Positions 9,035 through 16,512 of a stretch of DNA of 64,000 nucleotides are shown one piece after another; the first letter of the stretch is position 1, and each line of letters opens with the position of its first letter. The notes under the pieces are model-generated. The model was not told where the DNA came from. It saw only the letters and a program-made list of their open reading frames with translations, and made no database searches. This DNA is from Photobacterium kagoshimensis (GTDB lineage: Bacteria > Pseudomonadota > Gammaproteobacteria > Enterobacterales > Vibrionaceae). The DNA is taken from positions 62,001 to 126,000 of the forward strand of contig NZ_JAKJSO010000016.1 in assembly GCF_050337045.1 (NCBI RefSeq), given 5' to 3'. Position numbers and translations under genes: made by a program.

Positions 9035-9049
9035 TTCGTGAGCGGAGTC
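9035..9049. promoter_or_regulatory. 15-bp conserved element upstream of the ygfM promoter
   Basis: TTCGTGAGCGGAGTC differs by one base from TTCGTGAGCGAAGTC at 19781-19795. The two lie 32 and 43 bp upstream of their -24 boxes, an offset of about one helical turn. The core TTCGtgagCGAA is an inverted repeat. The binding protein is unknown. Confidence 0.5.
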
Positions 9050-9140
9050 AGAAATTTAGCCCAAACTGGCATCACCGTCGGGACAAATATTCCTTTTTAT
9101 TTACTGATTATTCTCGACCTTACCCGCTAAATAATAACGG

Positions 9141-9228
9141 TTATCACTACGGGGGATGGTGATATCAAAATAATATCAGGGGCTATCAATATGATATGAA
9201 TGGCGGTGATAGCATGGAAACTATCACC
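9141..9228. promoter_or_regulatory. Cluster of palindromic activator-binding sites upstream of ygfM
   Basis: Three dyads share the half-site CTATCA or TATCAC: TATCAC (9142-9147) with GTGATA (9159-9164), CTATCAATATGATAT (9183-9197), and GGTGATAG (9205-9212) with CTATCACC (9221-9228). They lie 140-225 bp upstream of the sigma-54 promoter, the usual position of enhancer sites. The same half-sites recur upstream of ygfK. Confidence 0.6.
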
Positions 9229-9632
9229 CTATGGTGGCAGGCTTATCTCGGAACTAGACTAGATCCTCTGCTTAGGCTTACTTATTGCCGTTAAGCAGGC
9301 TAGTCCCTTTGCGCTGAATCTAATCATATTCAATTTAAAAGCGCGCAGGAAGCGAGTGAATATAATCCAGTCTAGTGCATTGCGATTAGCGTCAGTTTTT
9401 ATGATAAAAGCATCAATAAAGATCATAATAAACGTACTTGGGCAGAAGCAAGTTAGACTTTCAACGCTAACTCATCGGTACAGAGTTAGTAAAACTAAAC
9501 CTACGATCCAGCAGCAAAACGCAGTACCTGACTCGGTTAGTAAAAACAAGCATTAGTCGCGTTACTTGTAATGGCTCAGGATGAGCGAGGGTTTTTAATG
9601 TAAAAGAAACCTTGTCTTACAAATGTAAAACA
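9229..9632. other. Intergenic stretch without a supported gene
   Basis: AT-rich DNA between the ygfM control region and the unknown minus-strand gene. Short repeats of GTTAGTAAAA occur near 9486 and 9536. A GTG-initiated 66-codon frame (9356-9556, plus) lacks a ribosome site and a recognisable product. Confidence 0.4.
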
Positions 9633-10256
9633 CTAATGGCAAATATCATTCAGTCTTTCTTTCAGATTAGCCAGTACTTTTTGAGTATTTTCCAATTCCT
9701 CTCGGCAACACTTTTCTTGCTCGGCATGCGTTCTAAGTGACTCTAGTTGGCCATGCCATTTCGCGGTAAAAGGGCGCAGATTTTCTTCAAATACTTCATT
9801 CACGGTCTCATAATAAAATCGGCAACCAAAGCCATGCTTATGCGCCGTTTGGCGATGGAAAGTAAATAAGGATGCAAGACGGGATAACGCGGTTTCAATA
9901 TCGCCACCTTCTAATAGGCGTGTTGCAATACTGGTATCGAGTTCTACAAACATATCCCACGCCGCTTGTTTATCTGCATATGTGTGCTTGCCATCGGCAC
10001 GATAGCGTTGAAAAAAATAGCGGTGATAGCTTGCAATTCTCTCTGGTGATCGACTTTCAGGCTTATTGAGTAGTTTTTTAAATCGTTCTTGGTGCTTCTC
10101 AAGATCATATGTTTCGGCATTTACATCAACCACATCACGATAATACGCATCTGCAAAGTCAGGTTGACTCATATTATCTCTTTTCAACTCATCACGAAGT
10201 ACGTGAGCAAGCCCCTCAGCCAATTCCTTTGAAAGTTTTCTCTCTGTTTTTGACAT
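9633..10256 (-). CDS. Unknown 207-aa protein of the TIR cassette
   Basis: I do not recognise this protein. It is highly charged with no signal peptide or membrane segment, and the last ~40 residues (EQEKCCREELENTQ onward) look like a coiled coil. A helical N-terminal half is rich in Lys, Glu and Arg. The ATG at 10256 was preferred over an in-frame ATG 24 bp upstream because it has a GAGAA sequence in front. It sits inside the purine island next to three tiny genes and a TIR-like gene, all apparently unrelated to purine metabolism, which suggests co-inheritance as an inserted cassette. Confidence 0.75.
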   Translation of the reverse strand: MSKTERKLSKELAEGLAHVLRDELKRDNMSQPDFADAYYRDVVDVNAETYDLEKHQERFKKLLNKPESRSPERIASYHRYFFQRYRADGKHTYADKQAAWDMFVELDTSIATRLLEGGDIETALSRLASLFTFHRQTAHKHGFGCRFYYETVNEVFEENLRPFTAKWHGQLESLRTHAEQEKCCREELENTQKVLANLKERLNDICH

Positions 10257-10423
10257 CCGTTGTTCTCTTTTTATCAGCATTAATTAACTTAATTGTATGC
10301 CTTGCAACATAGCTCTAGAAGTAGTTTCACCGTTTTAGACACACTTTCCCTATCCATTTCCCTTATCAGCCGCAGCTGTCTAGATTAGGCTAAAAGTACA
10401 CCTGACAAGATAAGGAGAATACG

Positions 10424-10567
10424 ATGGGTGAATTCAGAGATGGCTATGAACCGACACAAGCTGATTTAGATAACCACTCAGATCAGCTAAATGAAAACAA
10501 CGATGCTTACTGGCAATCACGCGGTTACGATGAGCGTCCGGAAGATTGGGAATACAGCGATGAGTAA
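10424..10567 (+). CDS. Small acidic polar protein (47 aa)
   Basis: ATG follows a strong AAGGAG ribosome site at 10412-10417. The product is rich in Asp, Glu, Asn, Tyr and Trp, has no hydrophobic segment, and is probably disordered or partner-bound. Its last codons overlap the start of the next gene (ATGAGTAA), a coupled arrangement. No function is recognised. Confidence 0.65.
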   Translation: MGEFRDGYEPTQADLDNHSDQLNENNDAYWQSRGYDERPEDWEYSDE

Positions 10568-10649
10568 AACCAAGATCCCTAACCTCCCAAGTAAGACAGA
10601 TCGCCCATCGGGTAAAGGCCGCAGCAACTACCCAGAAAAAACGAAATAA
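10560..10649 (+). CDS. Small basic protein (29 aa)
   Basis: This frame starts inside the end of the preceding gene with an 8-nt overlap and encodes a Lys-, Pro- and Ser-rich peptide ending NYPEKTK. The overlap argues for translational coupling. The short length makes it the least certain of the three. Confidence 0.5.
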   Translation: MSKTKIPNLPSKTDRPSGKGRSNYPEKTK

Positions 10650-10693
10650 TTGTATGCCAGTGCACTCATTATTTAACCTAGAGGAAGAGTATT

Positions 10694-10834
10694 ATGACGA
10701 AGAAAGTAACCCCTGAAAACAATAACGCCAACATGAAAAATGCGAATAAAGGTGCACCCGGCAATAACCGCCAATATTCGCAGGTACATGGGAATCGAGG
10801 TAAGCAGCTCAACCCTAACCAGAACGGTAAATAG
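10694..10834 (+). CDS. Small Asn/Gly-rich protein (46 aa)
   Basis: ATG preceded by GAGGAAGAG. The product is dominated by Asn, Gly, Lys and Gln, is strongly hydrophilic and probably disordered. It ends 3 bp from the converging TIR-like gene. Composition resembles small stress-type hydrophilic proteins, but no family is claimed. Confidence 0.6.
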   Translation: MTKKVTPENNNANMKNANKGAPGNNRQYSQVHGNRGKQLNPNQNGK

Positions 10835-10837
10835 TTG

Positions 10838-11260
10838 TTAACCTAACCACTGAGCTATACGTTGGAGATCCCATGCGTATAGCTCTAAATGATGCACACT
10901 GTGTGGGGCGCCAGCATAAACATTATCAGGTGTGCGCATAACTAGAATATTCTTTTCGCTATTGTATTTCAAAAACTGCGCAATTTCCCACTCTACCCAT
11001 AATCTACTGTGCGTATCATTACCGACAAGCACTAATAGCTTATGGGAGCTACCAAGTAACTTTGCTATCTCTTTTTGTACTGGTTCCGAGCGAAAGTCGT
11101 TCGGTGGACGACGATTAGTGTGGCCATATTCGTTACATATCGCCTCAGCCAAAGAGCGGTCTTCAAATTCTAATGGATGATTAGAGTTAAGGCGTGTTGC
11201 TTTGATAGCATCAATGTACTGCTTATCTTGGTGATTATGACTAATAAACACGGTTGTCAT
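10838..11260 (-). CDS. Stand-alone TIR-like domain protein (MTH538/ThsB type)
   Basis: The 140-aa product is a single TIR-like domain: VFISHNHQD at residues 4-12, the EFEDRS segment near 31, KLLVLVGNDTHSRLWVEWEI at about 74-93 with the conserved Trp-Val-Glu block, and a C-terminal helix. This pattern fits the DUF1863/MTH538 family that includes ThsB of Thoeris anti-phage systems. No SIR2/ThsA partner is present within the window. The ATG has a good AGGAG site. It is convergent with the third micro-gene. A defence or stress-signalling role is inference. Confidence 0.8.
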   Translation of the reverse strand: MTTVFISHNHQDKQYIDAIKATRLNSNHPLEFEDRSLAEAICNEYGHTNRRPPNDFRSEPVQKEIAKLLGSSHKLLVLVGNDTHSRLWVEWEIAQFLKYNSEKNILVMRTPDNVYAGAPHSVHHLELYAWDLQRIAQWLG

Positions 11261-11545
11261 GATATTTCTCCTATTTAGATACCATTAATGACTTAATGAT
11301 TCAGAGACAAAATAACAATGACTTAGTGACTTTATCATAACAATATGTGAATCCTGTCTCACATTGCTGTGTTACAAATTGAATATACAAAGTACAGGGG
11401 CTGCTTTCAACAGCTTGATTTTTGCGATCTATTAACATATCAACCCCGAAAATAACTGTTTATTGAGCTTCATCTTATCTTCTGGGGTAAAGATGCTAAT
11501 TGTGTTCACGCTGACACGCCCTTGAACAAGACAAGTTATCTAAAC
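11261..11545. other. Intergenic stretch upstream of the TIR-like gene
   Basis: AT-rich spacer holding the TIR-like gene's promoter region. TGACTTA-type repeats occur around 11290-11325 (ATGACTTAATGATT and ATGACTTAGTGACT). No gene was found. Confidence 0.35.
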
Positions 11546-11570
11546 AAAAAAAGGGGCCAAACGGCCCCAA
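11546..11570 (-). terminator. Rho-independent terminator of the ygfK-ssnA-hydroxylase operon
   Basis: On the minus strand GGGGCC/GGCCCC with a 4-nt loop is followed by seven T. It lies about 40 bp after the last gene of the operon. Confidence 0.85.
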
Positions 11571-11606
11571 CTCGAATAACAAAGGAAAACACGAAACAGA
11601 GTAAAA

Positions 11607-12500
11607 TTAACGTCTTGATAGTCCTTCTAACCAACGAGTGAGTAGATTCAGCGAGGCCTGCTGGCGATAAGTCGCCGTCGAGCGTTGATCGTCTATTGGG
11701 CGAATGATTTCGCGATAGCAGTCTACAACCTGAGCGATAAATTTGGGTTTAGCCAATGTTTCCACTGACCGGCCGATAACCAAAGACTCCAATTCACGAC
11801 TACGCACGACAGTGGGCCCTACCGCGCCGAATGCAACACGCCAATCCTCTATCACTGGTGCTTTCTTTGGAAAACGCTTGATACGCGCCAAGCCAGCCAC
11901 TGATAGCTTGCTCAGCGCATTCGCCGCTCTTGTCCCTACTTTGTGGTAAAACACCTCTGGCAAATCATGGTGTGGAATAATGATATGAGTGAGCATTTCA
12001 TCTTCCCTTAGCGCGGTGACCCTTGGCGCTAAGATGAAATCTTTCAATGCCATCTCCCTTTGTCCATGAATGGATGACAAAACAACATGCGCATCTAGCG
12101 CATACAAGGCAGGCAATGAATCAGCGGCAGGCGACGCATTGCAAATATTCCCTGCTAATGTGGCGCGATTACGTAAGGCGGGGGCTGCAATTTTAGCGAC
12201 GCTTTGACGAAGTATCGAAGGCACCAAGGGATTACGCTCAATATCGGCCAGTACAACACCGGATCCAATATACAAAGCTTGCTCTTGATTGTTCTCATCT
12301 TCGTGGTCGGTCGTCAAAATGTATTGTAATTCATCGATGGTATCGACAAACAATACGTCGTCCTCAAATCGAGGTGACATCCCTGCCCTAACGCCATGCT
12401 GAACCATCAAATCCGTGCCCCCAGAGAACACTGTCATCTTGCCTGTCGACAAGGTATCCAATGCCTGAGCCAAGGTTTCAGGCCGATAGACATTTACCAT
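11607..12500 (-). CDS. FAD-binding subunit of xanthine dehydrogenase-type hydroxylase
   Basis: This 297-aa medium subunit (CoxM/XdhB type) carries FAD and passes electrons from the [2Fe-2S] subunit to the acceptor. FSGGTDLMVQ (around 25-34) and the RNRATLAGNICNASPAADSLPAL segment near 110-130 are typical FAD-binding elements. The start overlaps the 3' end of the [2Fe-2S] gene by 7 nt and follows a GGAGAGGG site. It is last in the ygfK operon, before a terminator. It is distinct from YgfM and complete. Confidence 0.93.
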   Translation of the reverse strand: MVNVYRPETLAQALDTLSTGKMTVFSGGTDLMVQHGVRAGMSPRFEDDVLFVDTIDELQYILTTDHEDENNQEQALYIGSGVVLADIERNPLVPSILRQSVAKIAAPALRNRATLAGNICNASPAADSLPALYALDAHVVLSSIHGQREMALKDFILAPRVTALREDEMLTHIIIPHHDLPEVFYHKVGTRAANALSKLSVAGLARIKRFPKKAPVIEDWRVAFGAVGPTVVRSRELESLVIGRSVETLAKPKFIAQVVDCYREIIRPIDDQRSTATYRQQASLNLLTRWLEGLSRR

Positions 12501-12964
12501 AAGCCCTCTCCTTTTTGCGCGGCGATCTTAGCAGCTTCAACAATCATCCCGTAGCCCGTACAGCGACAAAGGTTGCCTGAAATAGCAGTGCGAATAGCAT
12601 GTTCAGATGGGTTAGGATCAACTTCAAGCAAGGCATAGAGCGCTAATACCATCCCTGGCGTACAGAACCCGCATTGCACACCTTTTGCCTCAAGCAGCGC
12701 ATTGATCACGCACAGGCCTTTTTCGGTCTGCCGTAAGCCTTCAAGCGTCATGACATCACCGCCCTCAACTTGGCTGATAGGCATCATGCAAGCATTGACC
12801 AAGCGCCCATTGAAGAGTACCGAACAGGCGCCACACTCACCTTCTCCACACCCTTCTTTGGTTGCTGTGCGTCCCATAGTGCCGCGCAAGGTATGAAGTA
12901 AAGACTGCATGGGCTCAACGTCTACAGCGACAAGTTCGCTATTAAGGTAGAATTCAATCTTCAT
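12494..12964 (-). CDS. [2Fe-2S] subunit of xanthine dehydrogenase-type hydroxylase
   Basis: A 156-aa small subunit with all eight cluster ligands: Cys39, 44, 47 and 59 for the plant-type cluster, and Cys98, 101, 133 and 135 (CGFC...CRC) for the second. It shuttles electrons from Moco to FAD. The ATG at 12964 was chosen over an upstream in-frame start because it gives the usual N-terminus (MKIEFYLN) and has a GGAG site 9 nt upstream. It overlaps the end of the Moco subunit gene by 11 nt and the FAD gene start by 7 nt. Confidence 0.94.
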   Translation of the reverse strand: MKIEFYLNSELVAVDVEPMQSLLHTLRGTMGRTATKEGCGEGECGACSVLFNGRLVNACMMPISQVEGGDVMTLEGLRQTEKGLCVINALLEAKGVQCGFCTPGMVLALYALLEVDPNPSEHAIRTAISGNLCRCTGYGMIVEAAKIAAQKGEGLW

Positions 12965-15155
12965 TGATAGGTTCTCCATTGCCAGCACTTATTGTCTTAA
13001 TTTGCGTGCTTTTTCCATCAGCCAGTGCCTCACACACTTTTTCTGGCGTAACGGGTATCGATGAGAGTGGCACGCCAATGGCATGCTCAACCGCAGCAGC
13101 AAATGCAGCCGCGCCACCATTATGCGTTAGCTCACCGCCACCTTTGGCGCCATTTGGCCCATAAGGGTACGGGTTATCGACAAGTGCACTACCAATGGCA
13201 GGAACATCAAGCGCTGTCGGGATAACATAATCGGCCATTGAGCGCTGAGCAAAAACACCATCTTGGGTGAGTTCTAGCTTCTCGCAACTGCCATAACCCA
13301 GTGCCTGCACCAAACCACCTTCAATCTGGCCTCTGAAAATCGTACCGTCGATAGCCTTACCTATGTCATATACCGCCCAAGCGCCAGTAATTTCAGCTTC
13401 ACCTGTTGCCATATCGACCTCAACTTCGACTACATTGGCGCCATAGCTGGTTGCTTGGTAGGCATTACCTTGGTAAGTGTCTTGATTCCACTGGTGATAG
13501 TCAGGTTTACAGTAAACCTCAACGATCTCTTGTGATTCGCCTTCTAACCACATTTTTTTCAGCTTTTTCGCGGCTTTTTCGAGAATATAGCCGACGATCA
13601 AGATCGAGCGCGAAGCCACTGTTGGGCCAGAATCGGGGACGATGCCTGTATCAGGCACTGCAACCTGAACAAGATCTATATGTTTATTCAGAGTATCTGC
13701 CACGATTTTACGGAAAGTCAGGCTTAGCCCTTGGCCTATATCTGTATTAGACGCGAGGATTTGCACCGTGCCGTCAGGCTCTTTAACCAATTTGACTTTG
13801 GCCCTGACTAGCGTGTCTTCCAAATCACCTGCAAAGCCACAGCCATGCTGGAATATCGCTAATCCTATACCTTTGCTTTTGCCTTTAAGGCGCTCAGGAT
13901 GTGTTTCTTCCATCTGGCTAAATTCGGCGAATTTGCGCTGATAATCCGACATATCGAGCACTTTTTGCAGCATCTCATCAAGCACTAACTCACCGAATAT
14001 TTCAGCACCAGTCAGCGATTGGGATTGAGATGTCAGCATATGCTGTTGTTTGAAGGTGACAGGATCTGCATCAACTTCTTTAGCGACGTGATGGATATGG
14101 GTTTCCATACAGAAGCAGTTCTGTGGTGAGCCAAATCCGCGGAAGGCCCCCGTCGGCACGGTATTCGTTGCCCAAGCATGGCCTTCAACACGGACATTGG
14201 GAATGTCATACACATTGGTTGCCGTGGTGATGGTTCGTTGCAACACGATGCCTGATAAGCTCAGATAGGCGCCAGCATTAACATCGAACTTGATGTCCAT
14301 AGCGACAATCTTGCCATTGGCATCAACACCGGTTTTATAATGAAAAGTGACAGGGTGACGTTTAGAGGTAGTAGCAATATCTTCCCCGCGCTCAAAGATA
14401 AGCCTGATTGGTTGTTGTAATTTCTCGACAGCAACAGCCAATGGCGCTGCAAGCACATCAGGAAAATCTTCCTTACCGCCAAATCCGCCACCTGTTGGAC
14501 ATTGGATCGCCCTAACATTGTCATGGCCCAGTACAACCGCCATGGTGTGGTGCACATACCAAGGGCACTGCATCGAACCTTCGAGGACCACTTTGCCATC
14601 TTGTAGATAACAAACTGCCCCTTGCGTTTCTAGATAGATATGCTCTTGATAACTCGTAGAGCAGGTCTCTTCAATGATGGTAACCGCATTGGCGAAACCC
14701 GCTTGAATGTCCCCTTTGGTCAGCATATGGGTATCAAGGACATTGTTATCAGCATGAATGGCACCGTCTTTCAGTGCTTTGGATTGTTCTATGGTATAGG
14801 CAGGTGTCAACGGCTCATAATCAACATGGATTTCATTGAGAAGAGAATCAACGACATCAGGATCAGGCCCGACGACCAAGTAGATCACCTGACCGACAAA
14901 CCGCACCTCTTGCTCAGCAAACGCTGGCCAGTCGATTTCGACAATGGGCAGCACATTCTGTCCGGGAACATCATCTGCACCAAAAATATGATAGCCATCA
15001 GGCAATGATGGAAGTGTTACCGATTTAATCCGCCCACGAGGGCAAGAAGAGCGATAAAACCGCCCTTCTAATAGCCCCTCGTAATGGCGATCGGCAATAT
15101 ATTTCGCAGCTCCTGTGGCTTCCTCCCACTTAAAGCGCGTATTTACCGTATCCAT
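12954..15155 (-). CDS. Molybdenum-binding subunit of xanthine dehydrogenase-type hydroxylase
   Basis: A 733-aa large subunit that hydroxylates a purine-type substrate at a Moco site. Moco-contacting motifs are GGGFGGKEDF (~225), GAFRGFGSPQ (~340), TDIGQG (~470) and GAKGGGELTH near the C-terminus, whose Glu is the expected catalytic base. The N-terminal ~60 residues resemble the a/b hammerhead domain. It lies 14 bp after ssnA and overlaps the [2Fe-2S] gene, giving the order Moco, FeS, FAD. It is unlike XdhD in length and lacks its degenerate N-terminus. Substrate (xanthine, hypoxanthine or another purine) cannot be decided. Confidence 0.92.
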   Translation of the reverse strand: MDTVNTRFKWEEATGAAKYIADRHYEGLLEGRFYRSSCPRGRIKSVTLPSLPDGYHIFGADDVPGQNVLPIVEIDWPAFAEQEVRFVGQVIYLVVGPDPDVVDSLLNEIHVDYEPLTPAYTIEQSKALKDGAIHADNNVLDTHMLTKGDIQAGFANAVTIIEETCSTSYQEHIYLETQGAVCYLQDGKVVLEGSMQCPWYVHHTMAVVLGHDNVRAIQCPTGGGFGGKEDFPDVLAAPLAVAVEKLQQPIRLIFERGEDIATTSKRHPVTFHYKTGVDANGKIVAMDIKFDVNAGAYLSLSGIVLQRTITTATNVYDIPNVRVEGHAWATNTVPTGAFRGFGSPQNCFCMETHIHHVAKEVDADPVTFKQQHMLTSQSQSLTGAEIFGELVLDEMLQKVLDMSDYQRKFAEFSQMEETHPERLKGKSKGIGLAIFQHGCGFAGDLEDTLVRAKVKLVKEPDGTVQILASNTDIGQGLSLTFRKIVADTLNKHIDLVQVAVPDTGIVPDSGPTVASRSILIVGYILEKAAKKLKKMWLEGESQEIVEVYCKPDYHQWNQDTYQGNAYQATSYGANVVEVEVDMATGEAEITGAWAVYDIGKAIDGTIFRGQIEGGLVQALGYGSCEKLELTQDGVFAQRSMADYVIPTALDVPAIGSALVDNPYPYGPNGAKGGGELTHNGGAAAFAAAVEHAIGVPLSSIPVTPEKVCEALADGKSTQIKTISAGNGEPINED

Positions 15156-15169
15156 AACGGGATCTCACA

Positions 15170-16498
15170 TTAATCCAACTGATCCATGGTTTGCCATAAA
15201 CGCTTAGCGACCTTGCGAGCCTCTGCGTATATCGGCGCCACATCGAACGGGAACGCTCGATCTTCATAAACAAAGCGACCTTCCACCACCACGCTATTCA
15301 CATTGCCCGCATTAAAGCCAAAGGCAACATGACCCGCGAGGTTATCCGCAACCAATGGTGTCGGACTGGTGTAATCAAGGATGGTTAAATCCGCTTTGTT
15401 GCCTGCATCTAGACGACCGAATTTCGCGCCGAAGTTACGGGCCAAAATTTCATTACCATTCCATAAGTGACGTAAGAAACTATCAGGCCACAACGGACCA
15501 CCCGCATCACGATGTTTGAAGAAGGCGAACTTCAACTCTTCAAACATATCAGCCCCGATACCATCGGTACCCAGTGCGACATGCTGGAATCGCGTCAGTT
15601 TGTCGTTGTAACCCACACTGTTGTTCATATTCGAACGGGCGTTGTGGACCAAGAAAGCGTTTTTAGCGTTCAGAATGGCAATATCCTTATCGGATAAGAA
15701 CAAACCGTGCGCCAGTAACGTCTTCTCGTTGATCAAGCCGAAACTATCTAAACGCTCAACTATGTCTTGGCTATAGTGGTGGTGGCTATGGGTCACGTCG
15801 TAACGATCTTCTGCCACATGAACATGGATCCCACGCCCCGTAGCCTGTACCGCTTCAGCCATCATAGAGAGACCGTCGTTGGTGACGGTAAACGGCGCAT
15901 GTGCACCAATATGAGCTTCGACTAAGTAAGGTTCGTCGCCCTTTGCCTTCGCACTGTCAATCAACTGGGCAAACGCGATATTTTCTTCAACGCCTGCCAC
16001 CATTTCTTTCATGCCGTGGTTACGATCAGTGGTTTCAAAGCAAGTCATGCCACGCAAGCCCGCCTTCATGAACCCTTTACGCAAGGTACTTAAAGAGCCT
16101 GCGATATAGTTTGGCGATGCATGGTGATCAATCACCGCTGAACAGCCGCACTTGATGGCTTCGAGCGAACAAATCAAGCCGCTGTAGTACACAGCTTCTT
16201 CATCCAAGGCTCGGTCCATTCGCCACCACAGGTTCTTCAGTATCGAAATGAAGTCAGGGCTTGGCTTGATATCTGCCATGATCCCGCGCGCCAATCCCGA
16301 ATAGAAGTGATTGTGAGAGCAGACAATGCCCGGCATAACCAGTTTTCCGGCCATATCCTTGATGACGGCATCAGGGTAATTAGCGGCCAAATTGGCGCCA
16401 ACTTCCTTGATTTTGTCGCCATCAATAACAATATCGACGCCTTCTTTGATCAGTGCAGGTTCAAACTGCACCGCTGTTGCGTTTCTGAGTACTAACAT
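15170..16498 (-). CDS. ssnA: Putative aminohydrolase SsnA
   Basis: A 442-aa amidohydrolase-superfamily protein with the same length and near-collinear sequence to E. coli SsnA. The metal ligands are visible in CSHNHF (60-65), HVHVAED (~230) and GTDGIGADMF (~310). It is expected to hydrolyse a cyclic product of the hydroxylase pathway; the true substrate is not established. The ATG at 16498, with GAGGAG in front, matches the E. coli start better than the in-frame codon 15 nt upstream. It begins 14 nt after the ygfK stop. Confidence 0.95.
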   Translation of the reverse strand: MLVLRNATAVQFEPALIKEGVDIVIDGDKIKEVGANLAANYPDAVIKDMAGKLVMPGIVCSHNHFYSGLARGIMADIKPSPDFISILKNLWWRMDRALDEEAVYYSGLICSLEAIKCGCSAVIDHHASPNYIAGSLSTLRKGFMKAGLRGMTCFETTDRNHGMKEMVAGVEENIAFAQLIDSAKAKGDEPYLVEAHIGAHAPFTVTNDGLSMMAEAVQATGRGIHVHVAEDRYDVTHSHHHYSQDIVERLDSFGLINEKTLLAHGLFLSDKDIAILNAKNAFLVHNARSNMNNSVGYNDKLTRFQHVALGTDGIGADMFEELKFAFFKHRDAGGPLWPDSFLRHLWNGNEILARNFGAKFGRLDAGNKADLTILDYTSPTPLVADNLAGHVAFGFNAGNVNSVVVEGRFVYEDRAFPFDVAPIYAEARKVAKRLWQTMDQLD

Positions 16499-16512
16499 TC
16501 CCTGACTCCTCA

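Noticed and set aside
9356..9556. 66-codon plus-strand frame beginning GTG
   Set aside because: No ribosome site, repetitive low-complexity DNA, no recognisable product.
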